Shown here piece by piece: positions 11,501 to 26,500 of a stretch of DNA of 62,000 nt (position 1 is the first letter of the stretch; each line of letters begins with the position of its first letter). The notes under the pieces are model-generated. The model was not told where the DNA came from. It was given only the letters and a program-made list of their open reading frames with translations, and ran no database searches. Position numbers and translations under genes: made by a program. The stretch lies in assembly GCF_000003815.2 (NCBI RefSeq), contig NC_049985.1, positions 1,762,701 through 1,824,700 on the forward strand, written 5' to 3'. This stretch comes from Branchiostoma floridae (Eukaryota > Chordata > Leptocardii > Amphioxiformes > Branchiostomatidae).

Positions 11501-14500
11501 TTTTTAAAGCAGCAAAAATGACAAGCTTTCACTTATGAGGACTAGGCTTGTACCTGGGATTCATTTCTATTGGTAGGATTAAAAAAGGAGGTTCACTCAG
11601 TGACCCATCAAACTTCATAAATCTTAAGTTAATAGAGTTTGGTATCAGTACTGTCACAGGCCTGTTTTTATGTCTTGAAGTCCAGAAAAATTAGCTAGTT
11701 ACCTATAGGTTAATAATAATATATGATATGGACTGAATTAAGTATTCAAGTACAACTTTGTCTTAAAGTTGTGAACGACCTTGGAGAAGGTCACACATCA
11801 TTTCCTGCATGCCCTACCCCCTTTCATATCCATATCTATATCTACACCTATTACCAGCAGAATAACAGGGTAAACTTCCGGATTACGCCCACATTAAGGG
11901 CTCAGTGTACAACAATAAGCCCCTTCTGGTTGCCCAAACAAACACTGAACATGCAGGATATGAGCGATATTGATATACCATAAGCAGATTATGGACTTAT
12001 GGTCACTTATCGCTACTGTAAATGCATTTAAGTTCGCGGGGATTTGATTTCGTGGTAGCGGGAAAAATAACTTTTCGCGGTGGTTTTAAGTTCGCGGTAG
12101 CGACATTCACTGCAGTCCCTTACTGCCATGGAAAAATGTTTGCGGTGGTTTTAAGTTCGCGGTGAAGTGGCCACAGCGAAAACCGTGAACACTAAACCAC
12201 CACGAAAGTTTCTGCATTTACAGTATATAGCGGCTATGAGGGCGGTAGTCGTTGTCTGACTGATCTTTGACCCGCAGCAGAAAAATAAGTTGACACTTGT
12301 CAATCCCCATGTCATGAGCAGGCAGGAGTTAAGGCTGGAGTTAAGCCCTTCCTTGGTATCATATGTCATGTTTACTGCCGGGTAAGTATCAGATTTGTAA
12401 CTTGTAGCTGGCACAGGCAAGAAATATGATACTTACATGTGCATTAAGTCAAACCTGAAAATCCCTCCAAGACTAAGACCCCATTCACACTCAGAAAAAT
12501 GATTCGGATAAAACATTTATCCGAATAAAAAAGATTCTATCCGATCCAAAATTGCGTTCACACTCGTCTTCGGCAATCCGATTAGTGCGCCCTCAGTCTC
12601 ATCCGAATGAAACATTATGTTGAGGTCAAAGGGTAGCGTCATTTCTTACAGCTCAAAATGGCGGGAATCCACCAACTTTTGATGCTGTTGTTCCTCTGGA
12701 GAATGTTGTGTAGTCGTAGAAGGGAACGCAATCGACGGTCTTTGATCCCCAGAAGGTTTCACCGACAAAGTCTTCTGCATATTGGGATAGCTGTAGTACA
12801 GCTCAGATGTACGCCAACAGAGCTGTAGACAGAACGATCTGGGAGCGGGAGCGAAGCCATGATTGGTAGAACAACATTGTGCTTTGAACATTTTCAGACT
12901 CGGACTGGCAGAAAAACTTCTAATTGAGCAAACTCACCTTTGATAAGTTGCATCCTATCCACTTAAAGTGAATCCTATCCACTTGCGCGTTCACACTGCC
13001 GAATCGTACGAATCGAGACTCCCCGCGGCGCAGTTTTATCCACTTCCCGGAGTTCTATCTACCTCCCCGAGGTGGATCGCGAGGGATTCGAATCGATGAA
13101 ATCCAAGTGATTTGGGAGCGTTCATACTGCTAAGTTTTATTCGGATCGGGTGGTTTTATTCGGATAACATGTTTTATTCGAATCGTTTTTCTGAGTGTGA
13201 ATGGGGTCTTAGACTTAGTGTTCAATGCTATATCAATCACAACAAAATGGAGCACTGCAATGCTGTATAAGGCTTTCTAATCATCTAACAACTAGATTCT
13301 TTGCTATGTTTGTTGTCTTTAAAAAGCATCAGCTTCTTTGGCTTAAGATTTTTCAAGTTTGAATCCTTGCTTTATCTTAAGCCACATCAATATCAACTTC
13401 CTTGGCTCAAAAGGAAGTTTAGATGAGCCAGGAAAAACAAAGTTGTTTCCTAAAAATACTCATTTCCTAGAATTAGCAAGGTCACTATGAGATTTTTCAA
13501 AATCTGTTTAAGGTGGTAATAGTGTCACCATGCAAAGACTTTGTTGAACTGCATGCCCTCTTCATTTTTTCAGAAGAAGAACTTGTCATAAAATAAATTC
13601 CACACCTTAAGCACCCTAAAGAACCCAGCACACTTATAGAAAGTGTAGGGATCCATCTTTGTGTGAGTAGATTATGTCCACAGCACTGTGATGGAAGTAT
13701 GTACTGTTTCTGAGAAATACTTCAAAACCAAGATACTGGACCCACAGACAGGCATCATATATGTGCATCACGATTATACATGGGCTCAGCAGGACAAGGG
13801 TGTTAAGTAAGATAAGAAGACACTGGCTGGCTTTGACATACCATTGTGGCATCCAGGTAGTCCATTTTCTCCTTCAGTTCAGGTGACTTGATGTTGGGGT
13901 AGGGTAATCCTACCATTACTACACATCTGGGGAGGGGGTAGAGCAACAGCACTTTTAGTAGGATAGAGCTCAACAGGTGTCATTAACTAGTAATGTATTT
14001 ATTTATGAGAACACAACTCTTCTGATATTTTCTGCACCCCAAATTTAAGAAAATAAAAATTTGAGTTGTAGACTTTTTTTCTTGATTCATTTTAGCAACA
14101 TGTGATTTCATTCTTCAACTCTCAATGTCTACAATAGAGCATTAAATTAAACCTTACCTCAACATACTTAAAAGGTTTTGTGATCACAAAAGCCAGTAGC
14201 TACATGTATAAGCAGTAAAACTTTCTTTTTATTTTCAGATTTGCAAATGGAGACATTTTAAACAAGGTACATGTAGCATGTAGAACGTTGTTCCTACACT
14301 CACCTTCCCAGATCATCGGAGAAGTTGATCCCTTCACTCATCTTTCCTCCCACAACACTGAAGAGCAGGGCACCAGTTAGGGGCATGGCCTTGTAGCCCT
14401 GGGTCTTACATCTCTGTAACACATGTACACAGGACAGTTACAACCATAATTAATTTGTAATTTGTAATTGAAAAGTTGCATTTTGCAAACTACAATGTAC

Positions 14501-17500
14501 AATTTAATTTGTATTTGTAATTACACAACAGTAATTACAACACAGATGTATAGCCTTGTAGTGCAGAGTTCTACACCTCTGGAACACACATAAATGTACT
14601 CGTAACAGTTAGAACTTACAACAGAACCACAACAGTATTTACAACACACTGAAGAGCCAGGCACCAGTCAATGACACTGTATTGTATCTTTGCATCAGTG
14701 TACACTTTGGAATGAGTTTATCCCAGCTAGACTTACCTGGATACACTTGCTGTAGTCAGACAACACCTGGTCCACCTGGCTGGCCTTCTTGGGCTCCCTG
14801 AACACCTGTGTGGTCAAAAAAGCACAACACTTTATGGATTATTCTATACTTGAGATGAACTGCTTACGCAAAAAGATTTATATAAACTCGAGAAAGGGGT
14901 CACCCGAGGTGATGGAGCAAAATAACAGCAACACAACTGAAGATGGGAGTTCTCACAACTAGTGGACTGAAGACATTATTGACCATGCTATAGGGAGGAA
15001 AACTTTGAAAGCAATGTGACGGTCACTTTAGCACTGCACTTTAAGTAGGAGCAGGGGAGGCCCCACCGGAAACCTTGCCGAAGTAACAACAAATTACACG
15101 TACGTCAATGAAATTTAGACATCTAGGGAATAAGATACGCCAAAAAAGATGGTGAATTCCATCTGAAACATCAGACCGTATCCAGTTGCTTGAGTAACTG
15201 CTTTTTGGTGTAAGTTACTCACCTGTTTTCTAACAGAAAGTCGTTTCAGGACACCGGAGTCCTCAAAGAACTTGTAGACCTGCCTCTCGTACTCGTAGGA
15301 CGGGAAGAAGACACAGACGCCGGCGGGAACCAGGTTACACAGGTTCACAAGCACCCGGCCCAGTTCTACCATCTGAAACAAGAAGTAGAAAGGTAAGAAG
15401 ACTAAGTTGGTTCAGGGGCAATCAATCATTCGCAGGCATAACAGTCTGATGCATAGTGGCTACAGACATGGAAAGTTCACGCCAGTTTGACCTGTCCTGG
15501 GCATACTCTCTCCAGTTGCTTCTGGAGACCCTCAGGGGCAGTCGGTTCTAAGTCTTCTGTGTCTAGGGAACAGTATTGGATGGTGTAGTCCATCCCTCTC
15601 CTTGAATCATCTTCAAAGTTAGCCATGTTTGGGACTGCATTCTTGGCCTAAAAGTGCCACCTATATCAGCTACATATGCATGGCGGCTAGAAGGAGTACT
15701 CCAGTCAGAAGCTTTGAGGAATATGTCTGATAGCCACAGACTCCGGCGGGAACCAGGTTTACACAGGTTCACCAGCACTCGGCCCAGCTCTACCATCTGG
15801 AGTCAGAAGTAAAAAGTTAACTGTAAAAGACTTATGTAGGGGCTGTTGGTTCTCAGTCCACTTTGTCTAGGACATGGAATATTGGAAAGGTAAAAGCAGT
15901 CCCATAGACACAGACACCGGCGGGAACCAGGTTACACAAGTTCACCAGCACCCGGCCCAGTTCTACCATCTGAAATAAGATGTAGAAAGGTAAGAAGACT
16001 AAGTTAGTTCAGGTGCAGTTGGTTCTTAGTCCTCTGTGTCTAGGATACAGTATTGGATGGTGTAGCCAATCCCTCTCCTTCAAGCACTCCCCCCCCCCCT
16101 AACAATTTAAGCACTCACTTTTACACCTGAGTGGAGTGGGGAAAGTGGTGTTAAGTGTACCTGACAGGTTGGTAGAACATAGGACATTGGATTTTCTTTA
16201 ACTTTTTTGCACTACCAGTACTGTCTCTCATCTGCTTACTTTTCAAGGGGGGATACAAACTCAGCCACGTTTGGGATCATGTTCTCAGCCCAATAGTGCC
16301 ACCTTCATTAGCTACATATTGCAGCAAGAAGCAGTACTCCAGTCAGAAGCTTTGACGAAGATGTCTGATAGATATCTAAAGGTAGGCAGGTGAGAGACAT
16401 TATAAAAAAACACAATGTAGGATACTTTTAGACGTTATAAATCTTATTCCTAAGTTGTAAGTTCCAAACCAACCATGTACTATTTGTTCCTGTGCTCGTA
16501 GGAGAAGTCCACTGCCCCTCTGTAAATCATATTTCCGTATATGAGAGAGTGTAGCTAATGATAACATTATTTCGAGCCATGAGTAAGTTCCAAACCAACC
16601 ATGTACTCCTTGTTCCTGTAGTCATAGGAGAAGTCCACCGCCCCTCTGTAAATCATATTTCCGTATATGACAGAGTGTAGCTAATGATAACAATATTTCG
16701 AGCCCTGATTAAGTTCCAAACCAACCATGTACTCCTTGTTCCTGTGCTCGTATGAGAAGTCCACCGCCCCTCCCGCGGGTCCGCTACCCAGCGCCACAGG
16801 CAGCAGGTTACAGCCGGGGATCACATGACCACAGGAGAACTCTGTGATTCGCTGAGGCTCCACTCCCGCGGCGAACAGCAGGTGCTCCTTGAACTCTGAC
16901 ACCTGGAGGGGTGAAGGGTTAAGATAAGGGTGTGATCTCGCTCCAGTTTAGCTCAACTTAGAGCTACAAAATGTATTCTTCCACTGGTTGTGACAGGAAA
17001 GACAGATGCTAAAGGTTTTAAGTTCCTCTAGCTCTTTTCCATAAGGACAATAAAAAAGGAAACCATGGCTTGACGTCCCGTCCCGTCCTAAGCACTGCAG
17101 CCCTTTCCAGTAGCATAAGCGTGCATGTTGGGTGAGCGACACATCCAGAAGCAAACTCAAGGCTTCCAATTCCAGAGGCAGGGCTGGTAACCACTTGACT
17201 ATGCACAAAATCTACAAAATGTACGAAGTATTCCAGTGTGATTGGATCCCTGTTGTCCTAGGAGAGGAATTCTTCAATGAACAATCTTCAGGTGGTACCT
17301 ACCGGCTGCATGGTTCCCCTGACTATAACCACAGTACCTACCGGCTGCATGGTTCCCCCAGCCATGATTACAGCCCTGGCCTGCTGAACAATCTCCCTGA
17401 AGTGTAGGGCTGGGTTCAGCAGGAGGAACCTCAGACTGGACTGGCTCAGCCGGCCTGGGAAACACAGGAGACATTATTTAATAGGTTGAAACATTGTCTG

Positions 17501-20500
17501 CACTGATAGTGATTTTTCTGAAACTGTTATGTCCAACAAAATATAACAATGGGACTAAGATTTTTGACAGTACAGAATCAGGAATGGACAATCCAACGCT
17601 TCCTTGATGTGATGTTAATATGCAGGTAGGACACATGGCTAGGTGAGCAGTGGATCATAAGTTGCAGAAAGTTTGATTTTCCAGTCCTTGACAAGGAAAG
17701 ACTGGTGTTAAGCAGTCTTTAATCTGTGTGAGTCCAATTTTGATGGTGTGGAGGAAAACACCGAATTACTCATAGGAATGGAATAGGGATCCAGAGAGGA
17801 TGTATAAAAAAAGAAAAACTTATTGAGAGTAATCAGTTAACATGCTTGCAGCCTGTCTTTGCCTGCCAAGCAGTTCCATTGAGGGCAAAGACAGTATCCA
17901 AGGACTCGACTTAAGCAAGGGGTGTCCAACTGGCCCCCAGGACCAGTGTCCTCTGAGGTAAGTTGGAAACATGCTGCTATATGGAGATCTCGACATGAGC
18001 CGCACTGGGAAAATTGTGCAATAGAATGATTTTAAGACGAATGATTTTAAGACGATACTGAACTAAACTGTGTGATATTATTGCTGCAATGTCATATGTC
18101 AATTTGTCCATGTCTCCCTGCATGTTTGATCTGCTAAGACCAACATGACCTGGGATCAATGTCACTCTCTTTTATTTTCTGAATAAAGAATGATTTTATA
18201 TATAAGTATTGATATGCCACCTTGCTTGTTGATGACGACCCTGCCATCCTTGTCAGCATTAGTGAGAGCCAGGAGGAAAGCCTCGATGTGCATGAAGGGA
18301 GAGGAGCTCTGGTGAGGGGACTCCTCCTGGGAGCCAGCTGAGGATGCTGGACCTGTCCAGGAACAACCAGGTTGGTAAAGGACTTAATGTAGTTATCATT
18401 CATAACCACATATTTATAAGGGTCAATGTCAAGAACCTGTCCCTGAACTATCTGTGGTCTTTATTGAAGACAGACTGAAACATCTTCATCTTTTCCTAGT
18501 GCCAAATGTTCATCTTTGTTGTTGGAATCAGGAAAAGTCAAAATGTTATATACTAAAGTGTTGGTGAGAGCCAGGAGGAAAGCCTCGATGTGCATGAAGG
18601 GAGAGGAACTCTGGTGAGGGGACTCCTCCTGGGGGCCAGCTGGGGGTGATGTATCTGTCCATGAACAATTTCATCAGGTTGGTAAAGGACTGAATAACAT
18701 AGTTCTTTATTCATAACTATATAATGCTAGTTCACCTTTATCCGTTGAGTTACCTATATCCGTTGTTTATAAAACAGGGTATTTGGGGATATCACGTCGA
18801 CGGACGTTAGTTTCAAATTGCAATATTTTCAGGCTATTGCAGTTTATAACTATCACCTGTCAACTTGATGTGCCTACCTACCCTGCATTTAAAAGCAATG
18901 GATATAGGTTACCCAACAAATAAAGGTGAATTAGTGTTATCTGTAAGTGCCAATGTTAAGAACCTGTCCCTGAACTATTTGACAATGTAACCTGTGATCT
19001 TTAATGATGACAGAAACATCTTCATTTTTTTTCTAGTGGCAAATTTTTATCTTTTTTGGTTGGAGTAACAAAATGTAAAAAAGTCATATACTTGAGCATA
19101 CTCAGATTAGTGCATTTCCTCAGTAGTGCATTGAGCCCTGCACTGATACATAGCCCTAAATGTGACACACCTGATTGCTGGGTCTCTCCAGTTTGTTGCT
19201 GGTTTCCCTGCTTGATTTGTTGAAGGAACTTACTCACAGATGATGCCCCTCCCCCGGTGTTTGACTTGGTGTCTGGGCAAAAACATACACTAGCAAATGT
19301 TCTAACATACACACGGATACATGTGTCGTACTGTGACAAACAGATTGCAAACTACACAGTCAAGGGAGCTATGATGTAGAGTTTAGAGCCTTGCAATGAC
19401 ATATCTAAAAAGGGTACTGCTGTTACAGTACATTTTGACAGTAAAGAATCTTTGATAGAATTCCTAGACCTAAATCAAAAATTCTAAAAATCCTTTTTCC
19501 ACAAATGATGATTAGAAACCAATCACTGAGTTGTCCTTTTTGAAAATGATGACAACAAAACAACTACCATATACAATGTTGTAACTTTCAAAAACTATAT
19601 CATTCTATTAAGATAAAAACCAGATTGTGGAATGGTGAACTCCTCTTACCTGGTACTGTATATAAGGTGACACTTGGCTGATATTTCTCCACAAATCCGT
19701 TCAGCTGAAGAAGTGAAAGAGGAATGAGTCAGCAGTTAATTTTTTTCCATTGTCGTACAATGAAGACGTTTCACAGATTAGTTTCATAGTTGAAGATCAA
19801 TTGAGGTAGAAAACAAAGAAAAAAATATATTTGAATCCTCATACCTTTCTGGATATGTGGCTTTTTTCACAATATCTCTGGATCTGGGAAGAAATGAAGG
19901 GCAACTTGAACAACTGGACAATGGTGACAACTCAGTTGTCAGTTTTGCAAGCATGAACTAAATCTGAATGTCACAAATTCCAAATTCAAGCTACACAGTC
20001 TGTAGCCTTGCGATTGGAAGGTACAGGAATCATAATTTCTAGTTTAATAAAAGGAGTGTACAAAAATTTTAGTACCTTAAAAAGGTTAATGTTGTCCATC
20101 CCAGCAGTAAACAGGAAGTCATTGATGGTCTGTAGATGCACCTCTGTGGAAGATGTACACTGAGTCAGGCTGGTGTTATCATTAGCTTGTTCTGGCCAAC
20201 ATTTCTCAGTGCTCGAAATACTTTTTTCAGACAGGTTGCCGCCTGGGCAACCTGGCTGAAAGAAGTATTTGGAGTCAAAAGCCAGGTTGCACCATCAACA
20301 TTTCCGGTTGGCCTCTTCTCTTCTCTTAAGAGTCAGACATTTAAGATAGCACCCACTGTTTTTCATCTTTTTGTGCTGGTTCAAACAGAGTAATAGAGTC
20401 CACCTACAAGCACATTTAAAACCCAACCCTTAACATGTTGAACTCTCCTGTACGTGGGACCCCACCCTCAATCAATCAATCAATCAATCAACCAATAGAT

Positions 20501-23500
20501 CAATCAGTTCCCACACCCAGACAAAGCAGTAGCACCTGTGGTCCTACGGGTCTAAGAGGAACTGCACCTGACTTTCTCCAGTGATTCATCTACAGTTCCA
20601 TACTGATGCAGATATCTAGCAGTTACATTGTCCAAATTTTTTTGTTTTCAGACTCACTATTAGTAAATTACTGTAAATGTATTTAAGTTCGTGGGGATTT
20701 AATTTTGCGGTAGCAGGAAAAAGGACTTTTCGCGGTGGATTTAAGTTCGCGGTAACACCATAGACTGCAATCTAGTATCATAACAGAAAAATGTTCGCGG
20801 TGGTTTTAAATTGGCGGTGTAGTGGTCACCGCGAAAACCGCGAACATCAATCCACCGCGAACATTTCTGCATTTACAGTATGAAAGATGCTCCAAGGATG
20901 TTTACTTACTCGGACTCCCAGTGCTTGGTTCGTCAGGGGACTGTCCTGCTTTTCCTGTAGGAAGAGTAAAAACGATTGTTTTGTAAATTACCTGTAGCCC
21001 AATGTCAACCAGTCAGAATTGCCATGATGAAGGTGACAGGTGAAGGCAACCAAACATTGGTTGAATAAAACACTTGGTTGTGGACAAAGAAATTTGTTAT
21101 TCTGTGACTTACCAACAGATGAAAGTTATTTAAAGTGATCTCAAACCATTTCAGCTCAATAAACAGTTTTTAGCTCAATCAATTTTACTCTTAACAATTA
21201 CTAAGAGAGAGACTTTTACTCTCACTTTTTCCCTTACCTCCCAGACACAAGATGAAGTGCTTTAAGACGTGCAGAATCTGCTTGATGTACCTGAGGTTCG
21301 TAGCTAACAGGCGGGACCTGTAGGAAAAACAGATGATTACTACCTATAGGACAAAATTCTGCAGTAACTGGCCTGAATCTAATTTGCACTGGCCTGAAAT
21401 TTGTAAACCCCTATTTGCAGCAAGGAAATCCTTTTATTTTTCAGCTAAGAAAGCATCTTAAAGCAATGTAACAATGTTTTTACTACAAGGTGTTAGGACT
21501 ATTCCAGCTTCCTGAATTTATACTTCATGTTGATGTCGTGTACTTATAGGATGAGACGCTTGATCTTACTATATACTGTACATTGCTTTCCAAGTGTCCA
21601 ACTAGGGCTGGTTAGATGGGTGAGCTGCTGGGAGCACCAAAATCTACCCAAATATAACCCGATTTTTGGAAAAAGCACGCACATGAAAAAATCACTGGCA
21701 TGATCGAGCAAGTATGGTAGGACAAATGCATTGCACTTGCCCAATCGGCACTTTCACTTGCCCCTGGGCAATTGGGCCAATGGACCTGTCTAACCCTGTT
21801 GTCTGGTTTGTTCAGTGTGACAATATGATTCCCAGGAAGTATGGAGCAGGGAGACGACTAATTACTGAGTCTCCTCCGAGAGTCAGAGGGTGATGATCTT
21901 TTGTCTTTAAGAACGCCTTAAAACAGCGTCTTAATCCAGAGCAGATTGGGTAATCTGCATTCTTGGCTTCCTCCTTAGCCTTAGTCTTAATAAGAAGACA
22001 TTCCAAGCATTTTGTCCCAAGGATCCATCAATTTTCTAAAATTCACTTGTCCTATCGGGTACATAAAAAACTAACTTGCCTGAAACAATTTTTCACTTGC
22101 CAAAAAATTCAAATGTCACTTCTGAAAATAGTTTTAACAGATTGGTAGAATATAGGATATAGGAGAAAGCGCCACCTACATTGGCTACATATAGCGGTGA
22201 GAAGCAGAACTCCAGTTAGAAGCTCTGACGAAGGTGTCTGAGAGACATTGAAACGTAAGCAATGTACTAAGTAACTGCTGATTGTGTAAAAGAATTCTCC
22301 TATATCAAATGTCACTGTTAAATGCATTTTCACTTCCAGCAATAGAATTCTTAGTACTGCCTCTATTTTTCTTTGTTGACCATTGCTTGATGTCATGACT
22401 GTAAAAAATAAAAAGTACATCAAAGTCACACTCAAGTCTTCCTTGCCTGATAAAATCTTACTTGCCCAATCTGGCAAGTGGAGTAGGCCATGCACTAGCG
22501 TGTAACACAAACTCTGCTGTTCAGGGCTGTAACGGGCCCCTCCCTGCAGAGGCCGGCGGATGTTGGGTGAGCTGCTATAAGCGATATTTAATCAGGCTAG
22601 GCCATGCACTTGCCCGAACAGCACATTCACTTGCCCTAGACAATGGGGCTAGTGGACTTGTCCAAATCGGGAACTGTCCTTGGGAAGGGTGGTGTCTTTT
22701 CAGTGGAAGTGATTGGCAAACCACCAAGTTGAACTTACTCCAAAGGTGAACAAGGCTCAAAATACTTTTTTCTGCATACATGCACTGATGCAGGTAACAT
22801 TGAACATTACCTGCACCACACAAACTTTACCTGCACCACTCTGAATTTAGGAAGCATGGATCGTACTAAAAACTGTTCAGAAACCATTGCTATTATTTCT
22901 TGTCAGAATGTCTGGTGGTACCAGTCAATGAAGTCAGTAAAAATCCACATACCCCTAAATCATGATAGTACATGTATAATAAAAACCCAGTACACGGACC
23001 AGTGCAGGTAGACACCAGAAATAGCTGCACAGCTTTTATTTTACCTGGCTAACCTGCATATTAAAAAAAGGTAAAGTTTGCCCATACATCTAATATGCCT
23101 AGGGTGACGCCCATCTCCACTTCGAAGCCCGTGGGCCACACATTTGTGCAAGTCACTACAGCAGGGGGCTGGTCCGCTGGTAGTGATGTGTGTTAAACTT
23201 CCGTACTCTTCCTCATTCGTGCTGAGTGCTAAGCAGAGAAAGCAGTATGTACCATTTTTAGAGTCTTTGGTATGACTCGGCCGGGGATCAAACTCACGAC
23301 CTACCGTATGCAAGGCGAACACTCTACCCACTCGGCCATTGCACAGGTTAACCTGCATATGCATATGCAGGCGTTATTTGGAGCCCTGGATTGGCAAACC
23401 ACCAAGTTACTCGAAAGGTGAACGATGCCAAGAACCCTGCTACTAATCACGTTAAAGACGTACTTTAGTGCCTTCAAGCTTCCTTCTGGAGATAGCGATC

Positions 23501-26500
23501 TGAGAGCGTTTCATCTTTATTAGCGGCCTGCCTTGTTACCATCCATACGCAAATACCTGATTAGTAATGGGGGAATGCTTGGCCAAACGTCCTGTCTGAA
23601 TGAAAATTAATAATGCTGTTTATCCAACATTTTTATCTTGCCTGGGAGCTGGCCTACAACAGACCTATATGGAGAACCATCTGTGGAGGTACTACTCTCC
23701 TTTCTGGAGCATGCGGACCTGAGTGAGTGAGTTAGTGAGTGATATAGGGAACAACAGGGCTCGGTGGAAACTGTACTTTTTCAAACTGTAAAATTGTTGC
23801 AATATTTTTTTTTACTTAGTGAAGAACAAGTGTGCTTGCGACCGAACACAAAACAACTCCAGAAAACATCTTTTTCATTGGATTATTGGCTACACAGCCA
23901 TTAATTGATAAAAGGCACATATTTCACTATGGAACTCAATGGAATAGCTTGGGGACATGTATGCTCATTTTGCAACTGCTTTGGACATTCTACAGTATGG
24001 TCAAGAAATCTTATTTGGGAGACTGATGAAAATTGATGCATGCAGATAATCCATAGTAAAATCAAATCAACAGGGCCTTACTGCCGGTGTACCGAAAGTG
24101 CGAAAAGGAACGAAAATAAACGAAAAGGAGCGAAAAGGAACGAAAAGGAGCGAAAAGGAACGAAAAGGAAAATACCGAAAGTGCGAAAAGGAACGAAAAG
24201 GAACGAAAAGGAAAGTACCGAAAGTGCGAAAAGGAACGAAAAGGAACGAAAAGAAACGAAGTATGAAGCAAAGTGAAATAAAATCGATGGGAATATAAGG
24301 TAACGTTACTGTGATCGGCAAGTGCATTTGACTTTATTTTTGCATTTTGCGGCTTGTTCCATGAAATTCCTAGAGCTCCAATGGTTCAACGGCGAACCGG
24401 CGGGAAAGTGCACGCGTGGAAATAGCTAAATACAAATCCAAGGCGATGGGCGGAGTCACGAATTAGTGCGTCCCGGGTTCCCACGCGGGCTGTCACAGAT
24501 CAAATTCGTGGGGGGTTTGGTAAAAGCCGCTGAGTAACGCGCCTGAAAAACGCTTGACGGGTTGACATTCTGGTGTAGATTATTTTTGTACGGTCCCACA
24601 AATGTCACAAAGTCGTCTTCTAGTGGTCCCGGCCTAAATTATAAGTGGCCCCGGGCAACCGGGACACTAGACTCCGTTGCAGTCTTAGAACGGGGCTGGT
24701 TTTTATTATTGGTGTCTGTGGTGTGGGGGGGCCTTGGTTTGCGATTTTCAACGTTGGCTGGGTTCTCTTGTGCCGGGAAAGGGAGTTTGCCGAGGAAGGG
24801 AGTATGCTGTAAAAGGGAGTTTGCCATGATAGCGAGGTTAACGACGGGACGGGGCAAAACTCCCTTTAACAGCAAACTACCTTCCTCTGCAAACCNNNNN
24901 NNNNNNNNNNNNNNNNNNNNNNNNNNNNNNNNNNNNNNNNNNNNNNNNNNNNNNNNNNNNNNNNNNNNNNNNNNNNNNNNNNNNNNNNNNNNNNNATAAA
25001 AACCAGCCCCGTTCGAAGCCTACAATTCGAGGCCTGGTTCCAAAGACTTCTTTTCTGCCGAACCCGCAAGGGTGACGTGAGTCACCCGCCAAATCTCTCC
25101 ATAGTTTCCCAATATCCTTTGCACAAATTCCTCACGTTGGCGCCTTTCTTCCCGCCAAAATGATTAATACTCATGGTACAACAGGATAAAAGCTCCTTGG
25201 TACAATGTATACATGTCTATCCTTTCACACCTTTTCTTTTGTCGTGAACGAGCAAGAAGATAAGTCTCCAGTCTCCAGGAAACCATGTTGTGGGCCCTGT
25301 TGAAGGGAGCTGTCATGCTTGTGGGGCAGCAGTTTATTAGCATATCATTCCAGACAGGACTTCTTTTAGACGTAAACAATCGGAGGTCATATGCATGCGG
25401 CGCTCCCGGGGATCCCATCTTGGGAGAACAGAAGCCACCCAAATACAACAACAACGCTACAATCTTGCCTCATTTTGATAATGTATATTAATCGATATTT
25501 ATCTATCACCCACCAGTAACTGAATTTTATACCTTACTTTCTTATCTCAGTTCTGTTTCCTTGTATTTCGCTGATCTTCAGAGAATAATTTAGCCACATA
25601 AATACAACAGCCTAAAACAGTGCCGTAAAAATTCGTTTTCGTTCCTTTTCGCACTTTCGGTAGACCCCTTACTGCAACCCAATAACTCAGACAACAGATG
25701 TTGGAAAACTGGGTGTAAGTTCACATTCCTTCACAACTCCATATTCCTTATTTTAATCCAACACTTAATTAATAAAATCCAACAAACACAGCAACATCAA
25801 AACAGGGGTGATCTAGATCTTCAGATTGATAAAATTGATCGGAAATTTGCCAACAAATTGTTCTGAATTACTTAAATCACTTAGAATGATCTGTTCCAAA
25901 TCGGTCTGAATTCGTGGAATTCTCAGAAAACAGCCCCAAGCCTAACAGTGGCTACTTACTTGTATCTCTGCGAGTACTGGGTGAGCTGGGAGTAAGCTCG
26001 GGCAATCTGAAACAGATGGGAGAGTCAAGGGGATGTAACATGATGCACTTATGACGCACACACACACACACGCGCATACACACACACGTGCACACACGCA
26101 CTCACACATACATGCAGACACACACACACACACTCACGTACACACACACACATACATGCACACATGTACTCACACACACAAGCACACACACACAAACACA
26201 CACTCACACATACACAGAAAATATGACAGTGAACTGCAATGTTATTTATCATTCATATTGTTCATGACTTAGTATAGAGGAGTGCACAAAGGAATTGCAC
26301 AGCTGGAAAAATTATGTCATAAATTGATAGAAACAGAAATATTTTGCTTTCTTTGTTCTTCCTTTTTCATTTTGAAAAGTAAATGGCAACACCCAAAGCA
26401 TTTTAAGGAATGGCTGTTAATTTAACTCAGGAACAAATACAAAGTCTAACTGGAGATCCAAATAAACAAACAAACAAACATTGACTCATAGCAGGAGGAT

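Larger units (their letters stand above)
2598..13841 (-). other. DDX11: DDX11 intron 24, repeat-filled
   Basis: An 11.2-kb intron holding the satellites and MITEs listed separately plus the putative nested gene. 3190-3480 has two degenerate copies of a segment with ccaaaacatca...aataaaacacct, seen again near 21010. In 7750-8040, 8130-8600, 8940-9600, 9960-10140, 10260-11170, 11450-12010 and 13215-13840 I see only AT-rich intron and diverged repeat scraps. Confidence 0.7.
21318..25959 (-). other. DDX11: DDX11 intron 11, repeat-filled
   Basis: Contains the hAT-like pieces, SINE, Mutator-like element and gap listed separately. 23385-24070 and 25676-25950 show nothing I recognise. Confidence 0.6.

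Noticed and set aside
22109-22510. 133-codon minus-strand frame
   Set aside because: Overlaps dispersed repeats and has no coding bias or homologous motif I can see.
24062-24327. Phe/Ser-rich and Lys/Arg-rich frames
   Set aside because: Translations of the cgaaaagga repeat in the Mutator-like arm.
26049-26272. Cys/Val-rich and Thr/His-rich frames
   Set aside because: CA microsatellite translation.
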